NCBI GenBank assembly: GCA_000310025.1
Contig: FN648415.1
Span: 2,393 to 66,392 of the forward strand
DNA length: 64,000 nt
Source of the DNA: Ectocarpus siliculosus
Lineage: Eukaryota; Sar; Phaeophyceae; Ectocarpales; Ectocarpaceae
Direction of reading: 5' to 3'
Position numbers and translations under genes: made by a program. The notes below the pieces were generated by a model, which made no database searches, was not told the origin of the DNA, and was given only the letters and a program-made list of their open reading frames with translations. Positions 25,357 to 35,209 of the stretch are shown piece by piece (positions within the stretch are counted from its first letter, which is position 1; every line of letters begins with the position of its first letter).

Positions 25357-25577
25357 GGTGGTCGACTTGCCGTGGGAAGCACTTTAGGTGTTGTTGGCGC
25401 TGTCTAAGTGTGGTGTGATGAAGGCAGCGCGCGTGACCGGTGTTTGCTTCGGCTGCCCGGAAAAAGCGGTAAATGTTTGCCCGCAATCGTTAAAGGAGCA
25501 AGCCCCCAAAAAAACCGACTCCTTCTTTTCACGCTTTCGGGGGAAAACGCCTCCATATATGTTCAAGAAAACACGGT
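25357..25577. other. Spacer between transposase start and SINE copy
   Basis: No feature recognised. Confidence 0.3.
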
Positions 25578-25716
25578 TTCGTTTTTTTTTCGTGTTTTAT
25601 TGGTCGATAACAATAGCCCTTACACCAGGAGCGGAAGCGAGAGAAAAACTCACTTTGCAAGAAAAGCTCGCTTACGCCGGGATTCCAACCAGACCACCGG
25701 GCGGGGCGACCGATGG
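25578..25716 (-). mobile_element. tRNA-derived SINE, deleted copy
   Basis: On the minus strand the segment shares CCCGGTGGTCTGGTTGG (box A-like) with the copy at 26243-26551, jumps directly to ATCCCGGCGTAAGCGAGC, then shares the TTTCTTG...AAGTGAGTTTTTCTC body. The region between box A and the middle of box B is missing, so this copy could not drive pol III transcription. It ends in an A-rich stretch. Confidence 0.6.
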
Positions 25717-26098
25717 CTTTGGTTGATTGTTCTTCTTCATTGTATGTCCACGGACCCATTCTGACAGCACTTCAGACAGCAGCTGCATGCCACGAGCTTG
25801 TTGTGTACCATACACCATGGTGTTATTTTTGTACAGACAGCACTTCAGACAGCAGTACGCTGTAGTAGACAAACATTCATTTTGGTGAAGTGCGGGACAA
25901 GGGGGGTGATGCCACTGCTGCTGTAGTCGAATTGTAGTGCGTGGGCGTGTTGTTCAGTTGTGAGCACGCAAACGTGCTGCAGGGATTGTAGGTGTACCTC
26001 CTCGGGCTTGTGTACCATTAAATCTTCTGATGGCTCTAGCATTTTTGTGACCACGGGCCGAGTCTTTGCTAGGTTTTGGGATTAGCGACTGGCACGAG
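25717..26098. other. Spacer with a short duplication
   Basis: The words GACAGCACTTCAGACAGCAG occur twice, at 25761 and 25836. Otherwise I see nothing. Confidence 0.4.
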
Positions 26099-26133
26099 TT
26101 TAATGTGAAGAAAACAACAACAACAACAACAAC
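26099..26133 (+). repeat. LINE-like 3' tail with (AAC)n
   Basis: TTAATGTGAAG followed by A and (CAA)n matches the 3' end of the dispersed 205-bp repeat (TTAATGTGAAGACAACAAC at 60546). Only the extreme 3' end is shared, as expected for a strongly 5'-truncated non-LTR retrotransposon copy. Confidence 0.5.
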
Positions 26134-26242
26134 ATGAGGCTTCATGGGGCCTCGAATAAATAAATTGTTTCCCTTTTTCCGGCTTTTGTCGTTTTTGTTT
26201 CTTGTTAGATCTCATGGTGGCCATGAACCACGTGCCAAGCCG

Positions 26243-26551
26243 GTCGTCCCGGTGGTCTAGTTGGTATCCTCGAAACCTCCTAGAGGTCAGGTCAGGGGTT
26301 CAAATCCCGGCGTAAGCGAGCTATTCTTGAAAAGTGAGTTTTTCTCGCCCTTCCGTTCCTGGCCTAGAGGATAGCGCTAGTTCGTGTAGAGGGAAGAGAG
26401 TGCTGAACTCTTCTCGCATCGAAAATCGAAGGAAAAGTACCGCAGGAGGGAAGGGCAGAGAGGGGCTCTTCTGTGTGACCGTGGGTTGAAGGAAACGGCA
26501 CTAGTGCTGTCAGCGCTGATTTGAAGTGAAGACAAAAAAAAAGCAAAAACA
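26243..26551 (+). mobile_element. tRNA-derived SINE
   Basis: Box A (TGGTCTAGTTGG, 26253-26264) and box B (GGTTCAAATCC, 26297-26307) match the pol III consensus at normal spacing. The acceptor and T-stem pairings are broken (only three good pairs around the T loop), so this is not a tRNA gene. A tRNA-unrelated body follows, shared in part with 25578-25716. The element ends TTTGAAGTGAAGAC plus an A-rich tail, close to the LINE tail TTTAATGTGAAGAC. It should be transcribed by pol III and mobilised by a LINE in trans (family knowledge). Confidence 0.7.
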
Positions 26552-26589
26552 AATAGCACGCCATGAGGGCTCATTGTGCCCCGTCAAAA

Positions 26590-26815
26590 CGATTATATAC
26601 GGACCCCATGGCAAATAAATCTCATGGGGCACCATGAGAAAATTTCCCATGGTGGCCCATGAGATATCTCATGAAGCTATCGATTCTCAACGTGCCCCAT
26701 GGGGACCCATGGGCCCCGATGAACCCCCATGACAAAGTCATGGTGCTCCATGAGAACCCATGAGATTTCTCATGGAGCACAGTGAGATTCTCATACGGTC
26801 TCATGGGGCGTTATT
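26590..26815. repeat. Island of CCATGG/CATGAG palindromic words
   Basis: Within 225 bp the words CCATGGG, CTCATGGGG, CATGAGA and CATGGTG recur more than fifteen times in both orientations. The pattern resembles the CCATGG-rich minisatellite at 15107-16618 but is not tandem. It abuts the 5' terminal repeat of the next retroelement. Confidence 0.6.
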
Positions 26816-26820
26816 TTCCC

Positions 26821-27040
26821 CAAAAGCGAAAGATTGACTGACGAAGTAAGGGAAATCTGCGTTTTGTGAGAAGCGGAGAAATAAACCGTTGGCCAATCAG
26901 AAAGCAGGAAGCAGACGAGCGTGTTGGTGTCAGTTTTCAGTCTACTCGCTTCGCCGTGTTTACCGGGGGCGAGCGAGAGGACGTGTGTGCGCGTGTGGTG
27001 GCCAAGGGTTGTTTCTGCCGTGACGTTTCTTTTTCGTGGC
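26821..27040 (+). repeat. Terminal/5' leader repeat of the first DIRS-like element
   Basis: The segment from GATTGACTGACGAAGTAAGG to GTGACGTTTCTTTTTC matches 54806-55020 almost base for base. In this copy the last 36 bases (GTGGCCAAGGGTTGTTTCTG and following) are duplicated in tandem. It sits immediately upstream of the gag-like frame and probably contains the promoter and leader of the element. Confidence 0.65.
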
Positions 27041-27227
27041 CAAGGGTTGTTTCTGCCGTGGCGTTTCTTTCTGTCTCCGGAGCGATAAGGCTTCGAATCA
27101 AAATCTCGGAAAAGGGCCTGCCGACGGGATTCGTACGTCGGCGGATGACTCCATCGCCGACGGCGCCGGCAGCAGCGGTGGTGGAGGCGCCCCTCCCTCT
27201 GCCGCGGTGGCGGGCGCGGCTGCCGCA

Positions 27228-28221
27228 ATGGCGTTGGCAGCCCAGCAGGACCAGCAGGGCCCGCCGCCGCAGCAACAGCAGCAGCCGCAGCAGCAGCAAA
27301 CGCAGCAGCCGCAACAACTTCAACGTCAGCAGCAAGACGCAACAGCTGGGGCCGCCGCCGCGGCGGGGTCGGCGGTCAGCGTGGTTGAGGCACGGCTGGC
27401 CGACGGCATGGCTGGTTTATCCGTGGAGGGCCCTGGTGGGTCGTCTGCGGTGGCCGGGGGGGACAACCTGGGTGCCGGTGCGGCGTCGGAGGCGCCGGGT
27501 GCGTCGCAGATGTTTCGGCTGCAGCAAGATAACGAGAATCTCGTTTCCCAAGTGTCCGCTTTGGAGCAATCTCTGCAGCAGTTGCTGAACGCCCAAGGTG
27601 GGGGCGCGGGTTCGCACGTGGTCGGCCCGCAGGCTGCTGGTGGCGCGGCGGAAGCCGCGGTGGAGGTCGGTGTGGGTCTTGGTGCAGTTGCCGCTCCGGG
27701 ATCTGACGCTGATCGCTGGCATCGCTTCGCGAAAGCGGAATTCGATAGTACTGCTTCTGGTTGGCGTGCGGGACGCTTGATATGGGCGTCGCGTGGCACG
27801 CGGGGAATTAACGTTCCGAACAAAGAGACCCTGCACACGATGCTGGGGGGGACCGTCACCGGCACCGACAAGACCTTGCAGCAGCTGCGTACCATGTCCG
27901 AACTGAACGTCCTCGACTTCTTTCCCGTGGGCAATTCGGAATTTGCCGGTGCCGCCGGAGTCTTTCGAGCGCTTTGGCCCCCCGCCGGTCCCTCGGTTCG
28001 ACGGCATCCACGGCTTCTCCATGTCCGGGGCCATTGCGCTACGGATGTTCGAGACGGCGACTGGTGGAGGTTCTTCGGGATCGAGTGGGGGTAAGCGGCG
28101 GCGGGGGGACTCTCGCTCCGCGGGTGGGGACTCCAAACGCCGGTCGAAAGTGTGTTTCGAATATCGCGACTCCCAAACGTGCAGGTGGGGCGACTCCTGC
28201 GTGTTCCGCCATGCGACTGGG

Positions 28222-28260
<39 letters not shown>

Positions 28261-28569
28261 CGTGATGGCGACCCGGGTGGCCGTAAGGGCGGGTGGGGAC
28301 CGCGCTTCGGGTGGAGGGGGAGCCTCGGGCGCCGCGGCCGATGGTGGAGGCGGCTCGTCGGCGCTGGTCGTTCGCCGGGGAGGTGGCAGCAAGTGAGGAC
28401 ACGGGCTCTGCCATTCGGCGGGGCCAACTCCAGAGTCGTGTGGGGGTGTAGATCAGACAGCGAGGCCGGGTTCCCGAGCGCTTGGGGCCGCGGCGTTGGC
28501 GGCGGCGGGCGTGGGCGTCGATCGAGGGGCGTGTGTGCTCGGAGCTGTCTCTTCGTTGCTACCAGGTGA
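27228..28569 (+). pseudogene. gag-like ORF of DIRS-like element 1, CCCH zinc finger, frameshifted
   Basis: The frame from 27228 encodes a Gln-rich N-terminus (QQQQQPQQQQTQQPQQ), a short coiled-coil-like segment (LQQDNENLVSQVSALEQSL) and a folded part (GRLIWASRGTRGINVPNKE, LQQLRTMSELNVLDFFPVG). Around 27945 the reading changes by one base and continues as PPESFERFGPPPVPRFDGIH, then a C-x8-C-x5-C-x3-H zinc finger (CFEYRDSQTCRWGDSC..H, about 28152-28211), then poly-Gly from a (GGC)n tract at 28219-28260. The role would be nucleic-acid binding and particle assembly. CCHC knuckles are the usual gag finger, so CCCH is uncommon. The single frameshift makes this copy defective unless it is a programmed shift. 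Confidence 0.6.
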
Positions 28570-28788
28570 TGTCTCGTTTAGGTCGATTGCGGGTTCGCGT
28601 GAACTTTGCGTGTGGCGATCTCGTGTGTCTGCTTTAGCGGCGGTGTGTTCACCCTCCGATATGGGTGTGGGTCTTCGTGAGGTGGCTTCCGCTGGTTCCG
28701 CCTTGCTTTGACAGTGTGCGGGGCGTGTTGAAGTGCTCGTGGCGGCCGGTGGTGCCTGCTTCTTTGTGCCCCATGTCGATGTTGCGTC

Positions 28789-30714
28789 GGTTCGTGATTT
28801 TTTTTGGGTCGCGAAACGTTTTCCGCAAATTGACAAACTCCTCCGCGTGTTGTGTCCTGGCGCACCCGTCGATGTGGCGCCGGGGGGGTGTCTCGACGCC
28901 AAATAAAAACACGACAAACATTCCAGCATTTTACCATACACTTGGCAGATCACTGGCAATATCGTTTCGGATGTTACGTTAGGTCGTGCTCTTGTCTTCG
29001 ACGTGCAGTCCATCCGTGAAATTTTGGGTGTGCGTGTTTCCCCCCTTGGGGTGGTGGACGATCCGAAATTCCGCATCATTCATGATCTCACATTCACAGC
29101 GGCTGGTGCGCCGTCTAGCGTCAATGCAGATCCAGATTTTCATCGTGCCCCCGAGTGTCTGTTGGGACATGTCCTTTTCGATATCTTTTCGCGCGTCCTC
29201 TTTTTGCGCCAACTGCACGGGCCGAATCTCGAGATTTTTCTTTGCCGTATTGACGTGCGTGAGGCTTTTCGTCAGGTGTTGGTCGACCCTTCGAGGGCAT
29301 CGGTATTCCGATACACGATGGGGGACGTGGTCGTCATCGACCTTCGTTGCCAGTTTGGCTGGCGTTCGAGCCCAGGTTTTTGGTCGCTGTTTGGTTCCGC
29401 TCCTGAGCGTGCACACACCCACACTATTTTTCGGACAGCTTCTGTTTTGCCTGCCGGCGTTGCGGCGGTTGATCATGTTCAGCTTGTTCCTCCTCAAAAC
29501 CCCCCCGTTTCGTTACCGCGTGATTGTGCCCAAACTACTATGTAGGGCGGTTTCGCTGGTTCCGCGTTTTTCGTTCGATATTATGTGGATGACGGTGTGC
29601 TTGTCGAGGCGCGGATTTTCAAGGATGGTCGCCGTTGCCTACATGCAGTGCAGTCGATCGCGTCGGACCATTTCCGTCTGCTGGGACACCGGGGGCCAAC
29701 CGATCCTCCGTTGTTGTCTGCAAAGAAAATCACCGATTTTTCGACACGTTTGGAGGTGGTGTTGGGATGGATTTTGGACACGCAAACTCTCACAGTGACG
29801 ATGCCTCTGCGAAAACAACAGAATTACATCGTTTGTTGGGTGAGTGGCCGCGGTCGCGTCTGTGTGCGACCGCCCGTCAAGTCACGGAATTGACCAGTTT
29901 TCTTCTGCACGTGTCTTTTGCCTTGCGTCCAGGAAAATGTTTCGTCGGCTGTCTGTTGGCTGATGTCGGCATGCCGCAGTCCGAAGTGTTCCCTTTGCGT
30001 GTTTCAAACCCCCATCGGCGTGTCGTGTTGGGGCCCATGTTTCACGATGATTTGGATTTGTGGCGCTGGTTTGTGCAGCGAGGTCTGGCATCGCGTGGCG
30101 GCCAGTTGTGTGCACCGATGTACAATGTGGTGCTTCGTCCTCCGGTAATGGCCGTGTTTGCCGATGCTTCCAAAATGGCGTTCGGAGCACACTGTGTGCA
30201 AACTGGGTGTTATTTCCGGCGTGATTTGACGTGTGACGAACAGTCCCGTTTTTTTGTGGGGTCTAGCAGGTCTGTATCCGAGTGTGCCGATGTCAGTATC
30301 AATGTTTATGAGCTACTCGGCATGGTCGCTGCGGCGTGGGTGTTGATTGTGCAACAGCGCCATGTGCCGGTGTCGGCTGGTGACTGCATCCAGTTGCGGG
30401 GAGACAATGAAGCGAGTGTGGCATGGATTGAGCGGTGTCGCGGAGGCAAGGAGCCGCGGTCCGGCGCGCTCATGCGGATGCTGGGGGCGATTGAAGTGTC
30501 TAGCGGGGGGCTTTTCCAATCGTCCCAGGTGCCTGGTGCGCTCAATTCGCTTGCCGATGGTATTTCTCGCTGGCCTGCCGCTGATGTGTACGACAACCTA
30601 TGTGCCGCTGCCCCCCATGTACGATGGCAGGAAGTGGAGTTGAATCGAGCCGGGCAAGAGATGTGCTCTGCCGTGCTGGGGCCAGCCTCGTCCGCCCGTC
30701 ACTCGAACGTCTGA
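28789..30714 (+). pseudogene. Reverse transcriptase-RNase H of DIRS-like element 1
   Basis: Reading in one frame from about 28789 gives an RT with KFRIIHDLTFT, LCRIDVREAFRQVLV (motif A), QFGWRSSPGFW and YYVDDGVLVEAR (motif C, catalytic YVDD at 29582-29593). The frame is broken by a TAA near 28902 and a TAG at 29543-29545. A one-base shift near 29810 moves the remainder to another frame: LLGEWPRSRLCATARQV, then RNase H with VFADASKMAFGAH (Asp), NVYELLGMVAAAW (Glu), LRGDNEASVAWIE (Asp) and GALNSLADGISRW. The order RT, RNase H, then recombinase is that of DIRS-order elements. No aspartic protease or DDE integrase is present, as expected for this order. Non-functional as it stands. Confidence 0.85.
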
Positions 30715-31763
30715 ACGAACTTACCTGGGCCTTCTTGGAGGCTGGGTGCAATATCGGGTGGCCGTTGTGCATCGGCCGGTTATTGTTGCTGCTGAGACTG
30801 TTCCGCGTGATGTCGTTGCTCAATTGGTTGAGTACGTCGCGTCCGTATGGTTTTTCCGTTTTGGGTCTGCAACAATCGACGATTGCTAGCCACCTGTCCG
30901 CTGTTAAGTTTTTCCATCGTGTGTCGGGTGAAGGGGAGCTTGATGCGCAGCATCCGCTGGTGCGTTGTGCTTTACGTGGGGCGGCGCGGGGGCATGCCGA
31001 CGTGGGAACACAGCAGCGGTTGCGGCGGCCGGTGTTTTGGGCGATATTGCAACGGGGGAGCTCGTTGGTACCGCAATGGGGGGTAGGCGGGCGCGTTTTG
31101 TTTCTTGCGCTGAGTGCTTCTTTCTTCTTTCTGACGCGAGCATCCGAGATGTTTGCGGTGTCGAAATTGTCCACGCATGAGGTTTATGGGTTGCGTCGGG
31201 GGGACGTGGCGTTTTTTCGGGGGGCGGTCCGGCTATCGCAGTCGGCGCAGTGGCCGTTGGCCGATCGCGTGGAGGTACGTTTTCGCTCGTCCAAAGGGGA
31301 CCAGTTTCGGAAAGGGGCGGTGTGCACGCGCACACGGCAAGGTCCGTGCTGTGGGGTTGACCGAGGGGGTGGTGCAGTGGATGTCCTGGTGGGGCTTCTT
31401 TCTCTTTATACGTTTCTGCCTTCGCATACGCCTCTCGTGGCTTTCGGTGTTGGTCGGGGTCAGTGGGCCATGTGGACTAAGTGTCAAGCTACTGTGGCCC
31501 TTCGCCAAGTGGTTGCGTTGGCGGGTTTGCAGCCCGAGGAGTACGCGCTGCACTCCCTTCGAATTGGGGCCGCAAATTTCTTGGCGGCGGGGGGTGCAAC
31601 GCCGGAGGTTCTTCGTAGAGAAGGACGACGGTCGGGGGAGAGTAGTTACCTGTGTTATGTTCGGAATGTTGGGGGTGATGCTTCGTGGGTGTCAGAGGTG
31701 TTGGCCAACAAGGAGAAGGTGACTACACAGCCAGGGCAGGGTACCCGATGGGGTGACGTGTGA
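30600..31763 (+). CDS. Tyrosine recombinase of DIRS-like element 1
   Basis: An intact 387-codon frame overlaps the end of the RNase H frame by 115 bases. After an N-terminal helical, SAM-like domain (about residues 40-140) comes the catalytic domain: the first Arg in FFLTRASEMFAVSK, HSLRIGAANFLAAGG (the HxxR box) and YLCYVRN with the nucleophilic Tyr. Tyrosine recombinases integrate the circular DNA intermediate of DIRS-order elements without target-site duplication (family knowledge). This is the only complete enzyme of element 1. The true start is uncertain, since the first 40 residues overlap coding sequence of the other frame. Confidence 0.8.
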   Translation: MCRCPPCTMAGSGVESSRARDVLCRAGASLVRPSLERLNELTWAFLEAGCNIGWPLCIGRLLLLLRLFRVMSLLNWLSTSRPYGFSVLGLQQSTIASHLSAVKFFHRVSGEGELDAQHPLVRCALRGAARGHADVGTQQRLRRPVFWAILQRGSSLVPQWGVGGRVLFLALSASFFFLTRASEMFAVSKLSTHEVYGLRRGDVAFFRGAVRLSQSAQWPLADRVEVRFRSSKGDQFRKGAVCTRTRQGPCCGVDRGGGAVDVLVGLLSLYTFLPSHTPLVAFGVGRGQWAMWTKCQATVALRQVVALAGLQPEEYALHSLRIGAANFLAAGGATPEVLRREGRRSGESSYLCYVRNVGGDASWVSEVLANKEKVTTQPGQGTRWGDV

Positions 31764-31850
31764 AGGGGTTCTGTGGCGCGTGGTGTATGTCGAGGTCCTT
31801 GTTGTACCGATGGTGGTTTGCTGTACATCGTGTATGCCGTATATATTCTA
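31764..31850. other. Truncated 3' end of DIRS-like element 1
   Basis: Only 87 bases separate the recombinase stop from the left end of element 2. I could not find the missing 3' terminus of element 1 beyond 40141, so it was either lost or is too diverged for me to recognise. Confidence 0.4.
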
Positions 31851-31994
31851 CTATGAAGACCGGTCCGGGAAATGTTCTAAACAATTTCCAGGAACATTCG
31901 CACACAAAAGCACACGTATCACAGGGATGCCTCTCATCCCCGCTTCTTTGGGCAACCAAGTGCCGACACGGCAAACAGGAGAAAAAGAGAGAGC
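31851..31994 (+). repeat. Split direct repeat A1
   Basis: Shares GACCGGTCCGGGAAATGTTC and TGGGCAACCAAGTGCCGACA with A2 at 39756-39895. A few substitutions and a one-base insertion near the left end distinguish them. Confidence 0.85.
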
Positions 31995-32156
31995 ACTTTC
32001 TGCAGCAGTTCATTCGTCAGGGTTGCCCCGGCTGTGCGACACCCGGGGTCTGGTAGCAGCGAGGCGCACGCCACAAGTGCAGTCTTGCATTTGTCGACGC
32101 GCGTGGCGGCCGCAGCGTCTTTCCTCGTGTTTCCCGTATCTACAGCAGTGGTCGCC

Positions 32157-32891
32157 ATGTCCTCGCCGGCTCGCATGCCCGCCGATCCGGCGGCCGCGTC
32201 CACCATTGAGGCAGGGGCGGACTACGCCGTCGTCCAATATCCCATCCTAGTGCAGCGCGGCGACACCCGCGTCATGGATCTCGAGCGCGTGGGGGTGTTT
32301 CCCGGGCCGAGGTCGTGCGCGGGCACCAAGAACCTCTCCGTGCTGATTGCGGTCCTACAACCACTGGTCGATGCGCACGACTACGAACCCAAACTTATAT
32401 TTCTGGATCTGTGGTCGGCGGCGCGTGACGCGGGCGGGAGCGGAGCGGAGGTCTTCACGCGTGCCAAGATTGGTCCACGTCACTCTCGAGTACCTCTTCA
32501 AGCGGGTCAACCACGGGGACCTCCGCGTGCTTCCCGGCGCTGTCTTCCTGCCGTCGGTGTATTCGGCAGCTCCTGCTGCGGCCCAGCCCGTGGCTCCGCC
32601 GGCCCCCGCGCCGGCCGCCAGAGCGCCTCTCCTCCCGTGCCCGCAGCGGCAGCCCACACGGCAGCCGCTACGCCTTCTGCCGCCACCGCGGCGGCCACGA
32701 CATCTGGGCCCGCAGCACCGCCGGGGAGCCACACGGAGGACGACGAGGAGGGCGCAAAAAAGCGGGCCCGTACGGATGGAGAGGAAGGAGCGGCTAGCAG
32801 TTCTTTGGCGGGAGAGCCTTCCAAGAGGATGGCAGCGGGGGACAGCGCGGGCAGCGATCGTCCGTTGTTCAAGGTGTCGGTGCAGGCGCAG
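32157..32891 (+). pseudogene. gag-like ORF of DIRS element 2, proposed exon 1
   Basis: From ATG 32157 the frame gives DYAVVQYPILVQRGDTRVMD and LSVLIAVLQPLVDAHDYEPK. It shifts near 32475 to HVTLEYLFKRVNHGDLRVLP and an Ala/Pro-rich linker, and shifts back near 32640 to an acidic/basic region (EDDEEGAKKRARTDGEEG). It ends in FKVSVQAQ at a perfect GTGAGT donor (32892). Two compensating shifts suggest decay by small indels. The likely continuation is at 34481 after an intron. The role would be structural (particle) protein. Confidence 0.5.
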
Positions 32892-34480
32892 GTGAGTTTT
32901 ATTTCCGCATGCGTGTGAGGTTTTGAGACGGCCTGCCTGTAGGGAGGCGCATTAGGCGCGAGTAGGTGAAGGAAATTCATCTTCGCTCACATCCTTTTAC
33001 ATCCAAGACCTGTCGCTCGAGGTCGATACAACGCACTGATGTTGGGCTCACGTACGATGCCGTCAGACAAGCGCGTCCTACGTCGTCAGATATAGCGCGG
33101 GGCATACCACCCGGCGCGACTAATGGCTCGCGGGAGGGCCAGTACAGTTGGAAGCGTGAGGCAGAGCCGTCTGTGTGTTTCGTCGTCGATCGTTGTTTTT
33201 CGCGTCGAGCGCGTTGGGACATGTTGATACGAATTGGGTGACTTTATACAATATCGGAACAAGCGGCACTGGTTGTTTTCGTTTGGGTCCGACGGGGACA
33301 CCCGCGATTTGGTGTGTGATCGTCATTTCATCCCGGATGCAGCAGTCGCGTTGCCAAGTTGTCACACGCGCGCGATAACGCGACTACGATGTTTTGCGAT
33401 AGGAAACAGTAGGCGCTGCCGGCATTTGCTAGCACATAGACGAACGCTCCACAAATATCAACATGTGTTTTGCACCATCCGATCAAGTTCACCCGCGGAC
33501 CCATAGCAGCAGTCAAAAAAAAAAAAAAAATCGGTATCCGTATTCGTGATTTGGGCCGCACGTTTTTCCGGGGTTATGCATATGCGCGGCGGCCCACCGG
33601 GAGTGAAGGCACCACACATCGCGTACAAGTACGGGCGCTGTCGGACACAAGAGCGCCCGGGAGGGGCAGCAAAAACTTTGTAGCCAAGCTCAGGCCAACG
33701 CACATACGCCCGTGCCGAGCAGCAAATTCGAGCACAAACGACAGAGCACAGAGTATACGCACGACCGGTACGAACAGCAGAGCACAGGGTACGCACGCAC
33801 GGTTCAAACAACAGAGCACAGGGTACGCACGAACGTTACGACCGGCAGAGCACAGAGTACGCACGCACGGTTCAAACGACGGAGCACGGGGTACGCATGC
33901 ACGGTCCGACCTGGTAAACGGTCCTCAGCACCACTTTCAGGGAACGCACGCACGGTGTAGACGGCAGAGTACAGTGTACGCACGCACGGGGCAAACGGAC
34001 AAGCACAGGGTACGCACACACGGTACAACTTGGTTGAAGGTCCTCAGAAACAATGTCGGGTACAAACGACAGAGCACGGGGTATGCACGAACGGCACATC
34101 GTGGGCACGGCCCGCACAAACAAAGTACCTTAAAGCGCATTGAGAACCACGCACGCCTACGCACAGCAGGATGTGGGGCGAGTGTTTCCGCACGCACAGG
34201 CACACGTACATGGTAGAAGCACGCACATACGAGGGCAAACATAGCGAGGTGACGAGGCGTTGCTCGTCATAGGCCATCGGCACGTTTGACGAGCGGTACA
34301 GACACGAGGGACGAACGCGCGCAGCTTTACCCATACACACCGTTACGTTGGACAAAAATATAAGTACAACGGTTTTGAGCCGGGCACGACGCACTTACAC
34401 AGCACGCTCAATGACGTCACATGTTTCCCTTTTTTCCTTTTCGCATGCCCTGTCTGGTCGGTACTGTATGCGGCACGTAG
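32892..34480 (+). other. Putative 1.59-kb intron in DIRS element 2 gag
   Basis: A GTGAGT donor follows codon CAG and the sequence GGCACGTAG precedes TGG TCG ACT at 34481. Both joins are phase 0, giving an uninterrupted VQAQ|WSTRFSRIMEYVPDL. The interior has no coding potential and contains the tandem repeat at 33725-34215. The alternative is that the two frames are separate ORFs with unrelated DNA between them. Confidence 0.4.
33725..34215. repeat. Degenerate 34-bp tandem repeat
   Basis: The unit is roughly CACGGTTCAAACAACAGAGC followed by ACAGGGTACGCACG, with about 12 imperfect copies. Some are separated by inserted bases (for example around 33915 and 34035, which share GGTCCTCAG). Overlapping Arg/Thr- and Cys-rich frames on both strands are artefacts of the repeat. 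Confidence 0.75.
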
Positions 34481-35209
34481 TGGTCGACTAGGTTCTCGCG
34501 CATCATGGAGTACGTTCCGGACCTCGGCCGGGCGATGCACATTGGGCCCGGGGGATGTGCCGCGATGATAACCCACATGAGCGCTGAGCTGCGCGAGCTT
34601 GATAAGCTGGCAGGTCAAGACGTGACCATCTTCAAAAAGGAACGCGAGTTCACGACCATGTTGGTAGCCATGATAGAGCATTCTGTGTTAGTTCAGGACC
34701 CGGTAGTCGGATGCATGACGCTGTACCAAGAGTTGGCGGCGTCATCTGAGAAAAGTAACGCGGTGGATTATGAAGCTCTGCGCAAAAAGTTCAAAGAGGC
34801 ACGTTTGCAGGCAGGATTGACCAACCAAACCAACTGGGGAGGCTTGGGCGGCGGTAGTGGAGGCTTGATGGCGGGTGGCATGCAACCACTGTCTTTGGCG
34901 CCGGCTTTCCATGCCGTAGCACCCGTTTTTCCCTCGGTGTCTCAACAGTACGCACAGCCCACGCACAGGGGTGTCGGGGGAGCCGGGTACTACGGGCCGT
35001 CGCACCATAGGGCTGGCGGTCGCGGCGGTTTCAGCGGGAACCGTCGGTTTGACCGAGGGGGGAAAGGAGAAGGCAGAGGCGGTGCCCCTGTTTGCGGTAA
35101 ATGTTCCCAGATGGGAAAGCCAGCTGACCATTCGTTCAGGACGTGTCCGGAGCAAGCGTGCTTCAAGCGTGGAATGCCGGGGCACATTGAGCGTAACTGC
35201 CCTAATTAA
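34481..35209 (+). CDS. gag C-terminal part of DIRS element 2, zinc-knuckle region
   Basis: The 234-residue frame from ATG 34505 (or an exon from 34481) begins MEYVPDLGRAM, has a helical body (ITHMSAELRELDKLAGQDV, LYQELAASSEKSNAVDYEAL), a Gly-rich RNA-binding-like segment (GGRGGFSGNRRFDRGGKGEG), and two C-terminal Cys/His motifs. The first is CGKCSQMGKPADHSFRTC. The second, CFKRGMPGHIERNC, is a CCHC knuckle whose second Cys is replaced by Arg (CGT instead of TGT/TGC). The protein would package the RNA. The loss of one zinc ligand fits the decay seen in the rest of the element. It reads in one frame to TAA. Confidence 0.7.
   Translation, partial: WSTRFSRIMEYVPDLGRAMHIGPGGCAAMITHMSAELRELDKLAGQDVTIFKKEREFTTMLVAMIEHSVLVQDPVVGCMTLYQELAASSEKSNAVDYEALRKKFKEARLQAGLTNQTNWGGLGGGSGGLMAGGMQPLSLAPAFHAVAPVFPSVSQQYAQPTHRGVGGAGYYGPSHHRAGGRGGFSGNRRFDRGGKGEGRGGAPVCGKCSQMGKPADHSFRTCPEQACFKRGMPGHIERNCPN

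Noticed and set aside
26248-26320. tRNA gene suggested by consensus A and B boxes
   Set aside because: T-stem pairing fails beyond three pairs and no acceptor stem forms. A deleted sister copy and an A-rich tail show that it is a SINE.
27326-28427. 336- to 362-codon minus-strand ORFs
   Set aside because: They are antisense to the gag of the first DIRS-like element. Pro/Arg-rich composition reflects high GC and the plus strand carries the CCHC/CCCH and coiled-coil signals.
33725-34215. Cys-rich and Arg/Thr-rich proteins encoded by both strands
   Set aside because: They follow from the 34-bp tandem repeat, and the pattern repeats in all frames.
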